A stretch of 64,000 nucleotides of DNA, taken from positions 186,001 through 250,000 of the forward strand of contig NZ_LOWB01000021.1 of the NCBI RefSeq assembly GCF_001522865.1, read 5' to 3'. This document shows, piece after piece, positions 48,125-58,710 of this stretch (position 1 is the stretch's first letter; each line of letters starts with the position of its first letter). The position numbers and the translations under genes are program-made. The notes under the pieces are model-generated. The model was not told where the DNA came from and did no database searches. It saw nothing but the letters and a program-made list of their open reading frames with translations. The stretch comes from Burkholderia sp. TSV86. Lineage in GTDB: Bacteria > Pseudomonadota > Gammaproteobacteria > Burkholderiales > Burkholderiaceae.

Positions 48125-49981
48125 TCAGAATGCGATGCCAAGCGTCAAATACGGACGCACGCTCTTGTTTTTCAGCCCATAGGCGAGATCGAAATTGACC
48201 GGGCCGACCGGGCTGCGCCAGCGCACGCCAACGCCCGCGCCCGGATAGAACACCTTCTCGCCCCATGCGTCGGTGGCGGTGCCGATGTCGAAGAACGTCG
48301 CGGCGCCCCAGTCGCGGTTGAACCAGTGCTGGTATTCGGCCGTGCCCGTCATCAGATATTTGGTCGGCAGCGTCGAGCCGTTGACGATGTTGCCGATGCT
48401 CTGATAGCCATAGCCGCGCACCGAGTTCGAGCCGCCCGCGCGAAACAGCAGCGACGCCGGCACGCCAGACGAGCTGCCGCTCGTAAACACGCCGCCCAGC
48501 TCCGCGCGGAACACGAACAGGTCGCGCTTGCCGATCGGCACGTATTGCTGGCCGCGCGCGTAGCCGCGGATGAACGTCTGATCGGCGAGCACGCCCTTCA
48601 CCGCGAAGCCCGCTTCCGCGTGCAGCAGGTTGCCCGAGCGCGGAAACAGCGGATCGTCGACGTTGCGCCGCGTCCATGCCCACTGCGGCACGAGCGCGCG
48701 GCTCGTGGTTGGGCTGGCGCCGTTGCGGTCAAGCCGGTCCTGGTAGAACATCAGCGAATACGAATAATCGATGAACTGACCGTTGCGGGTGCGTTGCAGG
48801 CCCGCCCGCGCGCTGTAGATCCGCGTGTCCGACACATTGGTGTTCGTATACGACGCGAGCGCGCTGTTCGTCCACCCGCGCGCGCTCGGCGGCATCGACA
48901 GTTGGATCTGCCCGTACTGCTGGATCTGGTCGACCCGCCCCGAGAACGACAGCGGCCACGCGGCGCCGAACGTGTTCAGGTACGTGTACGAGCCTTGAAC
49001 ATGCGGGCCCGTGTCGGTCGCGTAGCCAATCCCGCCGCGCACGTTGTTGTACGGATATTCGCTGACCTTCACGTGAACCGGCGAATGTTGCGGATGCTCC
49101 ACGTCGCTCGACACGTCGATCGCGACGCTCGCGTAATACGGCGTGTTCTGCACCTGCCGCTGCAGCTCGGCGATGCGCCGCGCATCGTAAATCTCGCCGG
49201 CCGCGAGCGGATTCACGTTGTGCACGATCTTCTCCGGATAACGGCGCGCACCGGACACGTCCAGTTCGCCGAGCGTAAACGTCGGGCCGCTGTCGAATGT
49301 CACCGCGAGCTTCGCGCTGCGCGTGCGCGGATCGATCCGTGCTTCGGACGAAGCAATCTTCGCGCCGAGATAGCGGCGCGACTGCAGTTGCTTGAGCGCC
49401 GCCTCCTTCGCGTCGTCCCAGCCGGATTGCGTGAACGCATCGCCCTGTCTCAGCGAAAACGCCCCGCGCGCCGCCGTCTCCTGCTTCGGGTCTTCTTGTT
49501 CGACGGGCCCGGCAAATGTCAAATCGACCGCCGACACGCTCGTCTGCGGCCCCGGATCGACCGCCACCGTCACCTTGCGCTTGCCGTCCGTGGTGCGCAC
49601 GTCAGTACGCACCACGGGCGAAAAATAGCCGGCCGTCGCAGTGAGATCGCGCACTTGCTGCGGCGCGGCCGTCACGAGGAATTCGAACTGGTCCTCGCTC
49701 AAGTCGTCGCGTTTCGCGAAGCGGGCGATGTCGAGATGCTGCTTGAGCAAACGCTTGACCGAGCGCGGCGCATCGATTTCGACTGTGTATTTCGCGCAAG
49801 CCGGCATGGCGAAAGACACGGCCGCGCAGCCGGCGAAAAACACCCGCAGGCCGAGCCGCGCGAGCGGGCGCGGCGCGAAACGAAGCGCGAGGCCGCCGCC
49901 GGCGCGCCCCGCGAAATCCCGCCCCGGCACGCCGCGTGCGGCGCGCGAGAGCGCTTGCTGCCGTGATACCCGCCCAGCCAA
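48125..49981 (-). CDS. tamA: Translocation and assembly module outer-membrane protein TamA
   Basis: A 618-residue Omp85-family protein. The signal sequence (GLRVFFAGCAAVSFAMPACA) is followed by POTRA domains (KYTVEIDAPRSVKRLLKQHLDIAR, LGELDVSGARRYPEKIVHNVNPLAAGEIYDARRI) and a 16-stranded barrel with the VRGY motif (GGSNSVRGYGYQSIG) and C-terminal Phe (YLTLGIAF). The start is inferred: GGAGG is 6 bases before TTG 49981, whereas the ATG at 49985 is in another frame and too close. The N-terminal region is therefore longer than usual. tamB follows, and DUF3460 is divergent. Confidence 0.88.
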   Translation of the reverse strand: MAGRVSRQQALSRAARGVPGRDFAGRAGGGLALRFAPRPLARLGLRVFFAGCAAVSFAMPACAKYTVEIDAPRSVKRLLKQHLDIARFAKRDDLSEDQFEFLVTAAPQQVRDLTATAGYFSPVVRTDVRTTDGKRKVTVAVDPGPQTSVSAVDLTFAGPVEQEDPKQETAARGAFSLRQGDAFTQSGWDDAKEAALKQLQSRRYLGAKIASSEARIDPRTRSAKLAVTFDSGPTFTLGELDVSGARRYPEKIVHNVNPLAAGEIYDARRIAELQRQVQNTPYYASVAIDVSSDVEHPQHSPVHVKVSEYPYNNVRGGIGYATDTGPHVQGSYTYLNTFGAAWPLSFSGRVDQIQQYGQIQLSMPPSARGWTNSALASYTNTNVSDTRIYSARAGLQRTRNGQFIDYSYSLMFYQDRLDRNGASPTTSRALVPQWAWTRRNVDDPLFPRSGNLLHAEAGFAVKGVLADQTFIRGYARGQQYVPIGKRDLFVFRAELGGVFTSGSSSGVPASLLFRAGGSNSVRGYGYQSIGNIVNGSTLPTKYLMTGTAEYQHWFNRDWGAATFFDIGTATDAWGEKVFYPGAGVGVRWRSPVGPVNFDLAYGLKNKSVRPYLTLGIAF

Positions 49982-50210
49982 ACATGACCTCCGTGACAAG
50001 AATATTTCTTCGGACCCACCGCCATTTGACCACACTGCGACGCCCGCGAACCGTATGGCCGGCCGCGTTGCACCGCATCGCGAAATACGGCGGCCGCGCT
50101 TTCGACGCCGTTTTGCCGCCGACCGTTCCCCGCGTTGCGGTAGAATTCGACCGATCGTATTCGCGGGCGCCTGCCCGCCTTGAACGCCTGCCTTGAACGG
50201 AAAGCCAGCC

Positions 50211-50399
50211 ATGCCGTACCAGTCCGACATCACGCAATTCCTGAATCAGTTGAAACAGCAAAAGCCGACGCTCGAAGAAGAGCAGCGCAAGGGGCGCGCG
50301 CTCCTGTGGGACAAGCAGCCGATCGATCTCGACGAGCGCGCCGAGCAGCAGCAATCGCGCGTGCGGCAGACCCCTTACGTCTACTATCAAAACTTCTGA
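50211..50399 (+). CDS. DUF3460 family protein (62 aa)
   Basis: A short soluble Burkholderiales protein, MPYQSDITQFLNQLKQQKP at the start and VRQTPYVYYQNF at the end, matching DUF3460 in length and motif (GRALLWDKQPIDLDER). GGAAAG precedes ATG 50211, and TAGAAT at 50141-50146 is a likely -10 element. Function unknown. It lies 4 bases upstream of scpA, so the two form an operon. Confidence 0.85.
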   Translation: MPYQSDITQFLNQLKQQKPTLEEEQRKGRALLWDKQPIDLDERAEQQQSRVRQTPYVYYQNF

Positions 50400-50403
50400 C
50401 GCC

Positions 50404-51279
50404 GTGAGCGCCGCCGACGAGGCCAGCGCGGGCGCGCCGCCCGAAGACGCGCTCACCGCGCCCGCGGGCGCCGATTCGACGCCGGACACGGTCGACGGCG
50501 TCGCGGCGTTCGCGCGCCTGTACGGCGAGCCGCTCTTCAAGCTGCCGCAGGATCTGTACATTCCGCCCGACGCGCTCGAAGTCTTTCTCGAGACGTTCGA
50601 AGGGCCGCTCGACCTGCTGCTGTACCTGATCCGCAAGCAGAATTTCAACGTGCTCGACATTCCGATGGCGGAAGTCACCGCGCAATATCTCGGCTATGTC
50701 GACCAGATCCGCGAGTCGAATCTCGAACTCGCGGCCGAATATCTGCTGATGGCGGCAATGCTGATCGAAATCAAGTCGCGCATGCTGCTGCCGGTGAAGA
50801 AGGCGGACACCGGCGAGGACGCGGAAGACCCGCGCGCCGAACTCGTGCGGCGCCTGCTCGAATACGAGCAGATGAAGCTCGCCGCTCAGCGGCTCGACCA
50901 ACTCCCGCAGCTCGGCCGCGATTTCCTGCGCGCCGAGGTATACATCGAGCAGAGCATCACGCCGCGCTTTCCCGACGTGAACGCCGACGATTTGCGCGCC
51001 GCATGGGCCGATGTGCTCAAACGCGCGAAGCTCGTTCAGCATCACAAAATTTCGCGCGAGGAGCTGTCGGTGCGCGAACATATGAGCCTCATTCTGCGCA
51101 GGCTGCAGAACGCGCGCTTCATGGAGTTCGCCGATCTGTTCGATACGTCGCGCGGCGTGCCCGTCGTCGTCGTCAACTTCATCGCGATGCTCGAGCTCGC
51201 GCGCGAATCGCTCGTCGAAATCACGCAAGCCGAGCCGTTCGCGCCGATCTACGTGCGGCTCGCGTATCTGCCTGCCTGA
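50404..51279 (+). CDS. scpA: Segregation and condensation protein A
   Basis: A 291-residue kleisin that bridges the SMC dimer and ScpB in chromosome condensation. The start is GTG 50404, directly after DUF3460. After a disordered acidic first 45 residues comes the family core EVFLETFEGPLDLLLYLIRKQNFNVLDIPMAEVTAQYL, AAEYLLMAAMLIEIKSRMLLP, and the C-terminal winged-helix segment (ISREELSVREHMSLIL...FADLF). No scpB is seen nearby. Confidence 0.93.
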   Translation: MSAADEASAGAPPEDALTAPAGADSTPDTVDGVAAFARLYGEPLFKLPQDLYIPPDALEVFLETFEGPLDLLLYLIRKQNFNVLDIPMAEVTAQYLGYVDQIRESNLELAAEYLLMAAMLIEIKSRMLLPVKKADTGEDAEDPRAELVRRLLEYEQMKLAAQRLDQLPQLGRDFLRAEVYIEQSITPRFPDVNADDLRAAWADVLKRAKLVQHHKISREELSVREHMSLILRRLQNARFMEFADLFDTSRGVPVVVVNFIAMLELARESLVEITQAEPFAPIYVRLAYLPA

Positions 51280-52711
<1,432 letters not shown>

Positions 52712-52771
52712 CGCGCGCCTGCGCGAGCCCAGCCCAACGTTATATTGAGTGAGTTGCACCCAGGAGCCATC

Positions 52772-53158
52772 ATGCAGCGCCACATGCTGAAATCGAAGAT
52801 CCACCGCGCGGCAGTCACGCATTGCGAACTGCATTACGAAGGCTCGTGCGCGATCGACGAGGATCTGCTCGAAGCCGCGAACATCCTTGAAAACGAGCGG
52901 ATCGACATCTGGAACATCAACAACGGCGAGCGCTTTTCGACTTATGCGATCAAGGGTGAGCGCGGCAGCGGAATGATCTCGCTGAACGGCTCGGCCGCGC
53001 GTCGCGCGCAACTCGGCGATCTCGTCATCATCGCGGCGTTCGCGATGATCGATGACGCGGAATTGAAAGCGGGCTGGAAACCGAATCTGGTGTTCGTCGA
53101 CGAGCGCAACAAGATCAAGGGCAGCCGCGATCACGTGCCGACGCAAAGCTGGACGTAA
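52772..53158 (+). CDS. panD: Aspartate 1-decarboxylase proenzyme
   Basis: A 128-residue pyruvoyl enzyme making beta-alanine from aspartate. The self-cleavage site Gly24-Ser25 ([13 protein letters not shown]), Lys9 and [20 protein letters not shown] are intact, and length is standard. AGGAG precedes ATG 52772. It forms the panCD pair. An 8-bp hairpin (53165-53183) without a T run lies just after the stop. Confidence 0.95.
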   Translation: MQRHMLKSKIHRAAVTHCELHYEGSCAIDEDLLEAANILENERIDIWNINNGERFSTYAIKGERGSGMISLNGSAARRAQLGDLVIIAAFAMIDDAELKAGWKPNLVFVDERNKIKGSRDHVPTQSWT

Positions 53159-53451
53159 GCATGCTGCCGCGCTCGGCGCGGCACGGGCCGATACCCGCCT
53201 TCGGGATAGCGCGCTTTTTGCGCTACACGGCACGCGGAGCGCCGCCCGCCGGTCCGCCGTTCGGGCGACGCGCAACGCGCCGCCGCGCATCCGGAGCAAA
53301 CAAGCGCTGCTTTTCCCGGCGCCCGCCCGCACTGGCTGAGCGCCCCCGCGATCGCGCGGCGACTACGCGCTGATCGAACGCCCGAACGGGCATGCCGCAT
53401 TCGATCCGTCCGCCCATCCCGCACCGCCGGCATGCCGCCCCGAATACGCCG

Positions 53452-54087
53452 CTATCGCGCCTTTTTCCGCTCCGCCCACTCGACGATCGGCAGCCACTGC
53501 TCGAGATCCTTGTCGACGCGGCTTTTTGCAACATCCCAAAGCGTCAGCCCATGTGCGGCAAGCTGGACATAATTCTGCGTGTCGCGAAGGTAGCCGAGCA
53601 CGGGCAAATCGAGCCCTCCGACGAAACGATGAAGCTGCTCGGCCGAGCGCGTGCGTGCATCGACCCGCATCCCGACGACCCCGACTTCGATCGCCCCCTT
53701 TTTTACCGCCTTCTCGCTGGCGAGCCGCTGGAGGAATTGCTGCGTCGCGAGAATATCGAACATCGAAGGCTGTAGCGGCACGATCACCTTATCGGCAAAC
53801 TCGAGCGCGACGTTCAAGCGGTTGCCGTGCAAGCCGGCCGGCGTGTCGACGATCGCGTATTCGAGGCCGCGCGGCGGCTTGGACGGAGTATCGGGATCGA
53901 GCGACCACGTCTCGATCACGGGCAGCGCCGCCGGGCGCAGGTCGAGCCACGTATGCGCGGATTGCTGCCGGTCAAGATCGGCCAGCGCGGTCCACGCGCC
54001 CTGCGCCGCGAAATACCCAGCCAGATTGGTGGACAGCGTGCTCTTGCCAACGCCGCCCTTCGGATTCGCCACCACGATCACCGTCAT
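53452..54087 (-). CDS. Orphan ParA-family ATPase
   Basis: A 211-residue deviant Walker ATPase: ANPKGGVGKSTLSTNLAGYFA (about 7-27), DLDRQQSAHTWLDLR, and VDTPAGLHGNRL. It lacks an N-terminal DNA-binding domain, and no parB or parS-like site was found beside it, so it belongs to the short ParA/MinD-like group that positions cargo or is of unknown role. GGGGGAA precedes ATG 54087. It is convergent with panD and divergent from the decayed decarboxylase. Confidence 0.85.
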   Translation of the reverse strand: MTVIVVANPKGGVGKSTLSTNLAGYFAAQGAWTALADLDRQQSAHTWLDLRPAALPVIETWSLDPDTPSKPPRGLEYAIVDTPAGLHGNRLNVALEFADKVIVPLQPSMFDILATQQFLQRLASEKAVKKGAIEVGVVGMRVDARTRSAEQLHRFVGGLDLPVLGYLRDTQNYVQLAAHGLTLWDVAKSRVDKDLEQWLPIVEWAERKKAR

Positions 54088-54461
54088 GAATTCCCCCGAG
54101 AAAACCGCGCGGCGCGGCGGCAAGCGTGCGCCGCCGCGCCGCGAAAAAAAACGGATACAGGGAGCGATGATATCGGCAAATGGCTCCATCCTGAAACCAG
54201 GCGCGGTCAAGCGCCGGAGACGATCGCCGACAACGCCGCTGCCGTCATGGCAGTTTTTTGCTCACGATAAAAGCGGTCCAGCATTAGAAAATTCCCTCCA
54301 ATTAAAAGACGGATACCCTGCGATTAATTTCCCATCAAAATAGAAAGTCATGAAAAATAATTTGCAAGCATGAAATCTCCGCTGATCACAAATTAAAATT
54401 TAAACAAATCAGCATGCTCAGACTTTCCCATACCCTCAAAGAGATCCAACGGAAGATATGT
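54088..54461. other. AT-rich intergenic region, left edge of decayed segment
   Basis: Base composition falls sharply from about 54290 (runs such as aaaatagaaagtcatgaaaaataattt and aattaaaatttaaac), unlike the core genome. This marks the start of likely foreign DNA. It probably held the promoter of the decarboxylase. No gene seen. Confidence 0.5.
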
Positions 54462-55570
54462 ATGCAATCGCTCGAGCAATTAAAATTTCCATCGCCAGCG
54501 GAAACCATTCAAATTTCCCAAAAATTCAATACACCAGCTTTCGTCCACGACGAGAATATAATCAAAAAATTATCTTTATTTTTCGGAAATCCCGAATGCC
54601 TATGGTCTGGATATTCGTTATTCCGTTAAAGCGAATCCAAACTGTGCAATCTTGAAGATTTTCGACCGCCTCGGCGCGCATTTCGACGTCAGTCCCACAT
54701 GGGAGGCAAAACGAGCGATCCGAGCCGGTGCCTCGCCGTCAAAAATTCTAATGACCGCACAAGAAGCCGCAGACGGTTGGCAGGAATTATGCGCGGCCGG
54801 CATGGGTTTCGATGCCGGCTCATTACACCAACTCGACATGTACGGCCGTTTATTTCCCGGAACCGAGGTCTCGATCCGTATCAATCCAGGATTCGGCTCG
54901 GGGCTCGTGAAAAAATTGACGAGCGGCGGCAATCATTCCAGCTTCGGCATATGGCACGAGTATGTTGATCAGGCGCTGGAAATCATAGGCCGGCATCGGT
55001 TGAATCCAATTCGATTGCACTTCCATATCGGGTCGGGACACGAAACCACGGTGCTGGAAAAAACCGTCACGCTTGGACTCGCACTCAGCGAACACATTCC
55101 AAGTATCGAGATACTTGACCTCGGCGGCGGCTATCGCCTGGCGGCATTTGCTGATGAAACGCCCTACGATCATCACGCGATGGATGCGCGGATAAGCGAA
55201 CAACTCGAGGGCTTCTATTCCCGCACGGGGCGGCGCCTGAAACTCGAGCTAGAACCCGGTACATACCAGATGGCACTGGCCAGCTCGCTGGTAACCCGGG
55301 TGATCGACATAACAGATACCGGCAGCGATGGTTTCCGTTTCATCAAGATCGACGGCGGTCTGACTGAGTTGATGCGGCCGCCGTATTACGGCGCGCGGCA
55401 TCCGCTCGTCGTCGCCGCAAACGGCACATTGCGCTCGGAAACCGTGCCGTACATCGTATGCGGCCATTGCTGCATTGCAGGCGACAACCTCACCCCGGTC
55501 GCCGGCAATAGCGAAGATTTCACGCCCCAGCCACTCGCGCATGCGGAAATCGGCGACTTTCCAGAATCTC
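54462..55570 (+). pseudogene. LysA-like fold-III PLP decarboxylase, frameshifted and C-terminally deleted
   Basis: Start ATG 54462 with GGAAGA upstream. Frame one encodes MQSLEQLKFPSPAETIQISQ...TPAFVHDENIIKKLSLF. A one-base shift at the T5 run 54579-54583 is needed to enter the next frame, which reads IPNAYGLDIRYSVKANPN (PLP lysine), GAHFDVSPTWEAKRAI, RLHFHIGSG, LDLGGGYR, LELEPGTYQ and VCGHCCIAGD. After about 55560 similarity ends abruptly, and the final helix and second-subunit active-site part are missing. This resembles diaminopimelate/diaminobutyrate/ornithine-type decarboxylases. It cannot be functional as read. Its AT content suggests horizontal origin. Confidence 0.75.
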
Positions 55571-56113
55571 GATTCATGGCTCGGGTTCGCACGCTCGTTC
55601 TTTGCTCTCAGTCGTTATCGACGGATCGCGCGATTATCGTGGCTGTCGCTTGCATGGCGGCCGTTGCCCAACATCGACAAACGCAAATACAACCGAGATA
55701 CCAAGCAGGAATATCTACTGAACCTCGCGGTGCTTGTAGCCAGCATCGGCTATACGATCCAGAGCGGATCGATGTTGGTTGCATTGGCATGGTGGATTCC
55801 AACCCTGCTGGTTGCGGAAGGCGTGCATTTCATGATTGGAATGCCCGAGCATTTTGGTCTCAATACGCAAACCGACCCGAATGTGTTGACTAATACACGC
55901 GTGATCCATACGTCGAAGTTCTTTGCCTGGTTTGTCAACGGCAACGATCTGCACACCGCCCATCATTATCATCATGGCGTGCCCATGTGCAATATCCGCC
56001 AATTGAACGATTTAATCGAACTTATACAACGGTCATCGAATCTTCTTACCTTTCTTTCTATCGACGGGTCATTAATGGAAATATCCGCCAATCGATCGAT
56101 ACTTCGTCGATGA
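55565..56113 (+). pseudogene. Membrane fatty-acid desaturase/hydroxylase remnant (N-terminus deleted)
   Basis: In a third frame about 180 codons encode the C-terminal part of a membrane desaturase: a hydrophobic stretch (LLNLAVLVASIGYTIQSGSMLVALAWWIPTLL), EGVHFMIGMPEHFGLN and the third histidine box LHTAHHYHHGVPMCN. The first histidine box and the first membrane helices are absent; the coding sequence starts abruptly where the decarboxylase ends. A deletion therefore joined two genes. No start codon or ribosome site serves this frame. Confidence 0.65.
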
Positions 56114-56227
56114 AACGTTGACCCCACGCACACCGTGCTTTCCGCTTCACTCGACTCGACAAAAATACTGAAGCAAGCTATAAGCCTTTCATTGCCAAAA
56201 TATTAAATACAGGGACAGGAGCAACGC

Positions 56228-57343
56228 ATGAAAAAAGTGGGCTTGATCGGCTGGCGCGGCATGGTGGGCTCGGTGCTGGTCAAACGGATGCTCGACGAAG
56301 GGGATTTCAAGCGCGTTTCGCCTTATTACTTCAGCACGTCGTCGGCCGGCGCCGAGCACGTCGACGCGCTCGGCGTCCGGCGCACGTTGCTCGATGCCAC
56401 GTCGATCCCGCAACTCGCCGACATGGACGTCATCGTCAGTTGCCAGGGCGGCGATTATACGAAGGCGGTCCACAACGATCTGCGCGGCGGCGGCTGGAGC
56501 GGCTACTGGATCGACGCCGCGTCGGCGAAGCGGATGGACGCGGATTCGATCATCGTGCTCGACCCGCTCAATCACGAGCAGATCCACGCGGGGCTCGACT
56601 CCGGCATCAAGAACTTCATCGGCGGCAACTGCTCGATCACGCTGACGCTGCTCGGCTTGGCGGGCCTATTCCGGGAAGGCCTCGTCGACTGGCTCAGCAC
56701 GATGACCTATCAGGCCGCGTCCGGCGCGGGCGCCGCGAACGTGCGCGAATTGCTGTCGCAGATGGCGCATCTGTCGGACAAGGTGCGAAGCGCGCTCGAC
56801 GATCCGGGCACGCCCGTCATCGACATCGTCGCGCAGGCGCGCGACGCGCTCGCCGATCCCGCGTTGCCGCGCGACGCGTTCGGCGGCGTCGCGCTGGCGG
56901 GCAGCCTGATTCCGTGGATCGACGCGGATCTCGGCAACGGCATCAGCCGCGAGGAGTGGAAAGGCGAAGTCGAAACCAACAAGATCCTCGGCCTGCCGCC
57001 CGGCACGATCGGCGTCGACGGCCTGTGCATCCGCGTGCCCGTGCTGCAAAGCCATGCGGCGGCCGTCACGCTGAAGCTGAAGGAGGATCTGCCCGTTCAT
57101 CGGCTCGAGTCGATCATCCAAAACGCGCACGAATGGGTCGAGTACGTGCCGAACCTCAGGGCGGATACGTTGCGGCGGCTGTCGCCCGCGGCCGTGAGCG
57201 GCACGCTGAAGGTCGGCGTCGGGCGCCTGCGCAAGCTCGGGCTCGCTGACAATCTGTACAGCGTGTTTACCGTCGGAGATCAGCTTTTGTGGGGCGCCGC
57301 CGAGCCGCTGCGGCGAATGCTGGGCATTTTGCTCGAACGCTGA
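56228..57343 (+). CDS. asd: Aspartate-semialdehyde dehydrogenase (probable second copy)
   Basis: A 371-residue enzyme reducing aspartyl phosphate to aspartate semialdehyde. NADP motif GLIGWRGMVGSVLVKRM, the catalytic cysteine in GGNCSITLTL, TMTYQAASGAGAANVREL and VDGLCIRVP are intact. AGGAG precedes ATG 56228. Burkholderia normally has its housekeeping asd in the leuCDB neighbourhood, elsewhere. The location beside a decayed amino-acid decarboxylase and desaturase suggests this copy served an accessory pathway, for instance supplying semialdehyde for a diamine. Its GC content is high, unlike the AT-rich genes before it. Confidence 0.9.
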   Translation: MKKVGLIGWRGMVGSVLVKRMLDEGDFKRVSPYYFSTSSAGAEHVDALGVRRTLLDATSIPQLADMDVIVSCQGGDYTKAVHNDLRGGGWSGYWIDAASAKRMDADSIIVLDPLNHEQIHAGLDSGIKNFIGGNCSITLTLLGLAGLFREGLVDWLSTMTYQAASGAGAANVRELLSQMAHLSDKVRSALDDPGTPVIDIVAQARDALADPALPRDAFGGVALAGSLIPWIDADLGNGISREEWKGEVETNKILGLPPGTIGVDGLCIRVPVLQSHAAAVTLKLKEDLPVHRLESIIQNAHEWVEYVPNLRADTLRRLSPAAVSGTLKVGVGRLRKLGLADNLYSVFTVGDQLLWGAAEPLRRMLGILLER

Positions 57344-57454
57344 AATCGCGCTCGTTACCCGTGCGGCTCTGGCGGACACGCGCTCGCGCGCGAGCGGTGT
57401 CCGCCGCAATTGACGCATGGCCGAACACTGTACGACCTGCGTCGACTATCACCG

Positions 57455-58346
57455 ATGAATTCGAATCAGCCTTCCATCGCGATCCCCTCGTCGATTTCCG
57501 GCACCGCGGCCGCCCTCATCACCGTCCTGCTCTGGGCCAGCGCATTCCCGTTCATCCGGATCGGTCTGCGCGGATTCGAGCCGATTCCGCTGGCCGCATT
57601 GCGCTTTAGCGTCGCCGCCGTGCTGATGCTTGCGTGGATCGCGTGGCGCAGGCCGCCTCTGCCAAGCGGCCGGCACATTCTGCGGCTCGTCGCCTGTGCG
57701 GCGTTCGGCGTCGCCGCCTACAACATGCTGCTCAACATTGGCCAGCAAACCGTATCGGCAGGAGCAGCGAGCTTCATCGTCAACACGGTTCCCGTCATCA
57801 CCGCGTTGCTTGCGATTCTGTTTCTCGGCGAGCGTTTCCGGTTCTGGGCATGGGCCGGCACCGCGATCAGCTTTGCCGGCATTGCGGTAATCGCGTCCGG
57901 GCAACCCGGCGGGCTTCGCTTCGGCAACGGCGCGACGCTCGTGCTGGCTGCAGCCGCCTGTCAAGCGGTGTTCTTCATCTTGCAGCGTCCAGTCGCCATT
58001 GCGTACGGCGGGCCGGTCTGCGCAGCGCTGGTCGTATGCTTCGGCGCGGTCTGTCTCGCGCCATGGCTGCCCGTAGCACTGCGTCAAGCAGCAGCCGCGC
58101 CGACAAACGTCACGCTGGCCGTGGTCTACCTCGGCATCTTTCCGGCTGCAATCGGCTATGCGACCTGGGACAGCGCACAAGCGCACTTCGGCGCGAGCCG
58201 TGGCGAACTTGCTCTATTTGGTGCCACCGGTCGCAACCGGACTGGCCGTCGCGCTGACAGGCGAAACGCCGGGCTGGCTCACGCTCGCGGGAGGCGCGCT
58301 CGCGATCGCCGGCGTGGCGCTCGTCAATACGCTCGGTCGCCGCTGA
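57455..58346 (+). pseudogene. EamA (DMT superfamily) transporter, frameshifted
   Basis: An inner-membrane 10-helix drug/metabolite carrier. From ATG 57455 the frame reads through nine helices (ALITVLLWASAFPFIRIGL, NIGQQTVSAGAASFIVNTVPVI, FLGERF) to AQAHFGASR, then leaves it at 58199-58201. The next frame continues exactly where the family should: VANLLYLVPPVATGLAVAL, GETPGWLTLAGGALAIAGVALVNTL, stop at 58346. Comparison with the EamA consensus fits loss of two bases (CG) from an AGC-CGC-GTG sequence. If real it disables the last helix pair; a sequencing error is possible. Confidence 0.8.
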
Positions 58347-58710
58347 CGCATTCGTTCGGCCGTGCCGTCGCCGCCAGCGTCGGAACTCGGCTCAACGCCG
58401 CCGCGCCGATACCGCCGACTGTCGATACGACCGCCATCGCCAACGCCTCGCAGCAGCCATTGCGTCACTCAGGCCAGGAACGCATCGAAATTGCTGGCGT
58501 CGCGACGCCATGCCCGCTCGCCGCCTCGATGGCACTCAACCGCCTTCGCCCATCACGTCATGCCTGGCGCTGCACACTCGGCGGCTCAAACCGCCGGCCT
58601 TGAACTCACCATCGTCGACGTTACGGGATGCGGCGGCGTCCCCCGAGATCGCCCGTCCGGGTCGCCGTCCGACCCTGCGCTGCACCCTATCGGCTCGCCG
58701 CGCCCCGCCC
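58347..58710. other. Intergenic region between EamA remnant and cobQ, no gene seen
   Basis: 364 GC-rich bases between convergent genes. The frameshifted EamA frame continues into it (to 58603) but encodes nothing recognisable. No clear terminator or repeat was identified. Confidence 0.4.

Noticed and set aside
53165..53183. Hairpin after panD as an intrinsic terminator
   Set aside because: The 8-bp stem is real, but no T run follows on either strand, so it is only noted in the panD entry.
58347..58603. C-terminal extension of the EamA frame beyond the frameshift
   Set aside because: It encodes arginine/proline-rich sequence unlike a transporter, whereas the other frame restores the last conserved helices.
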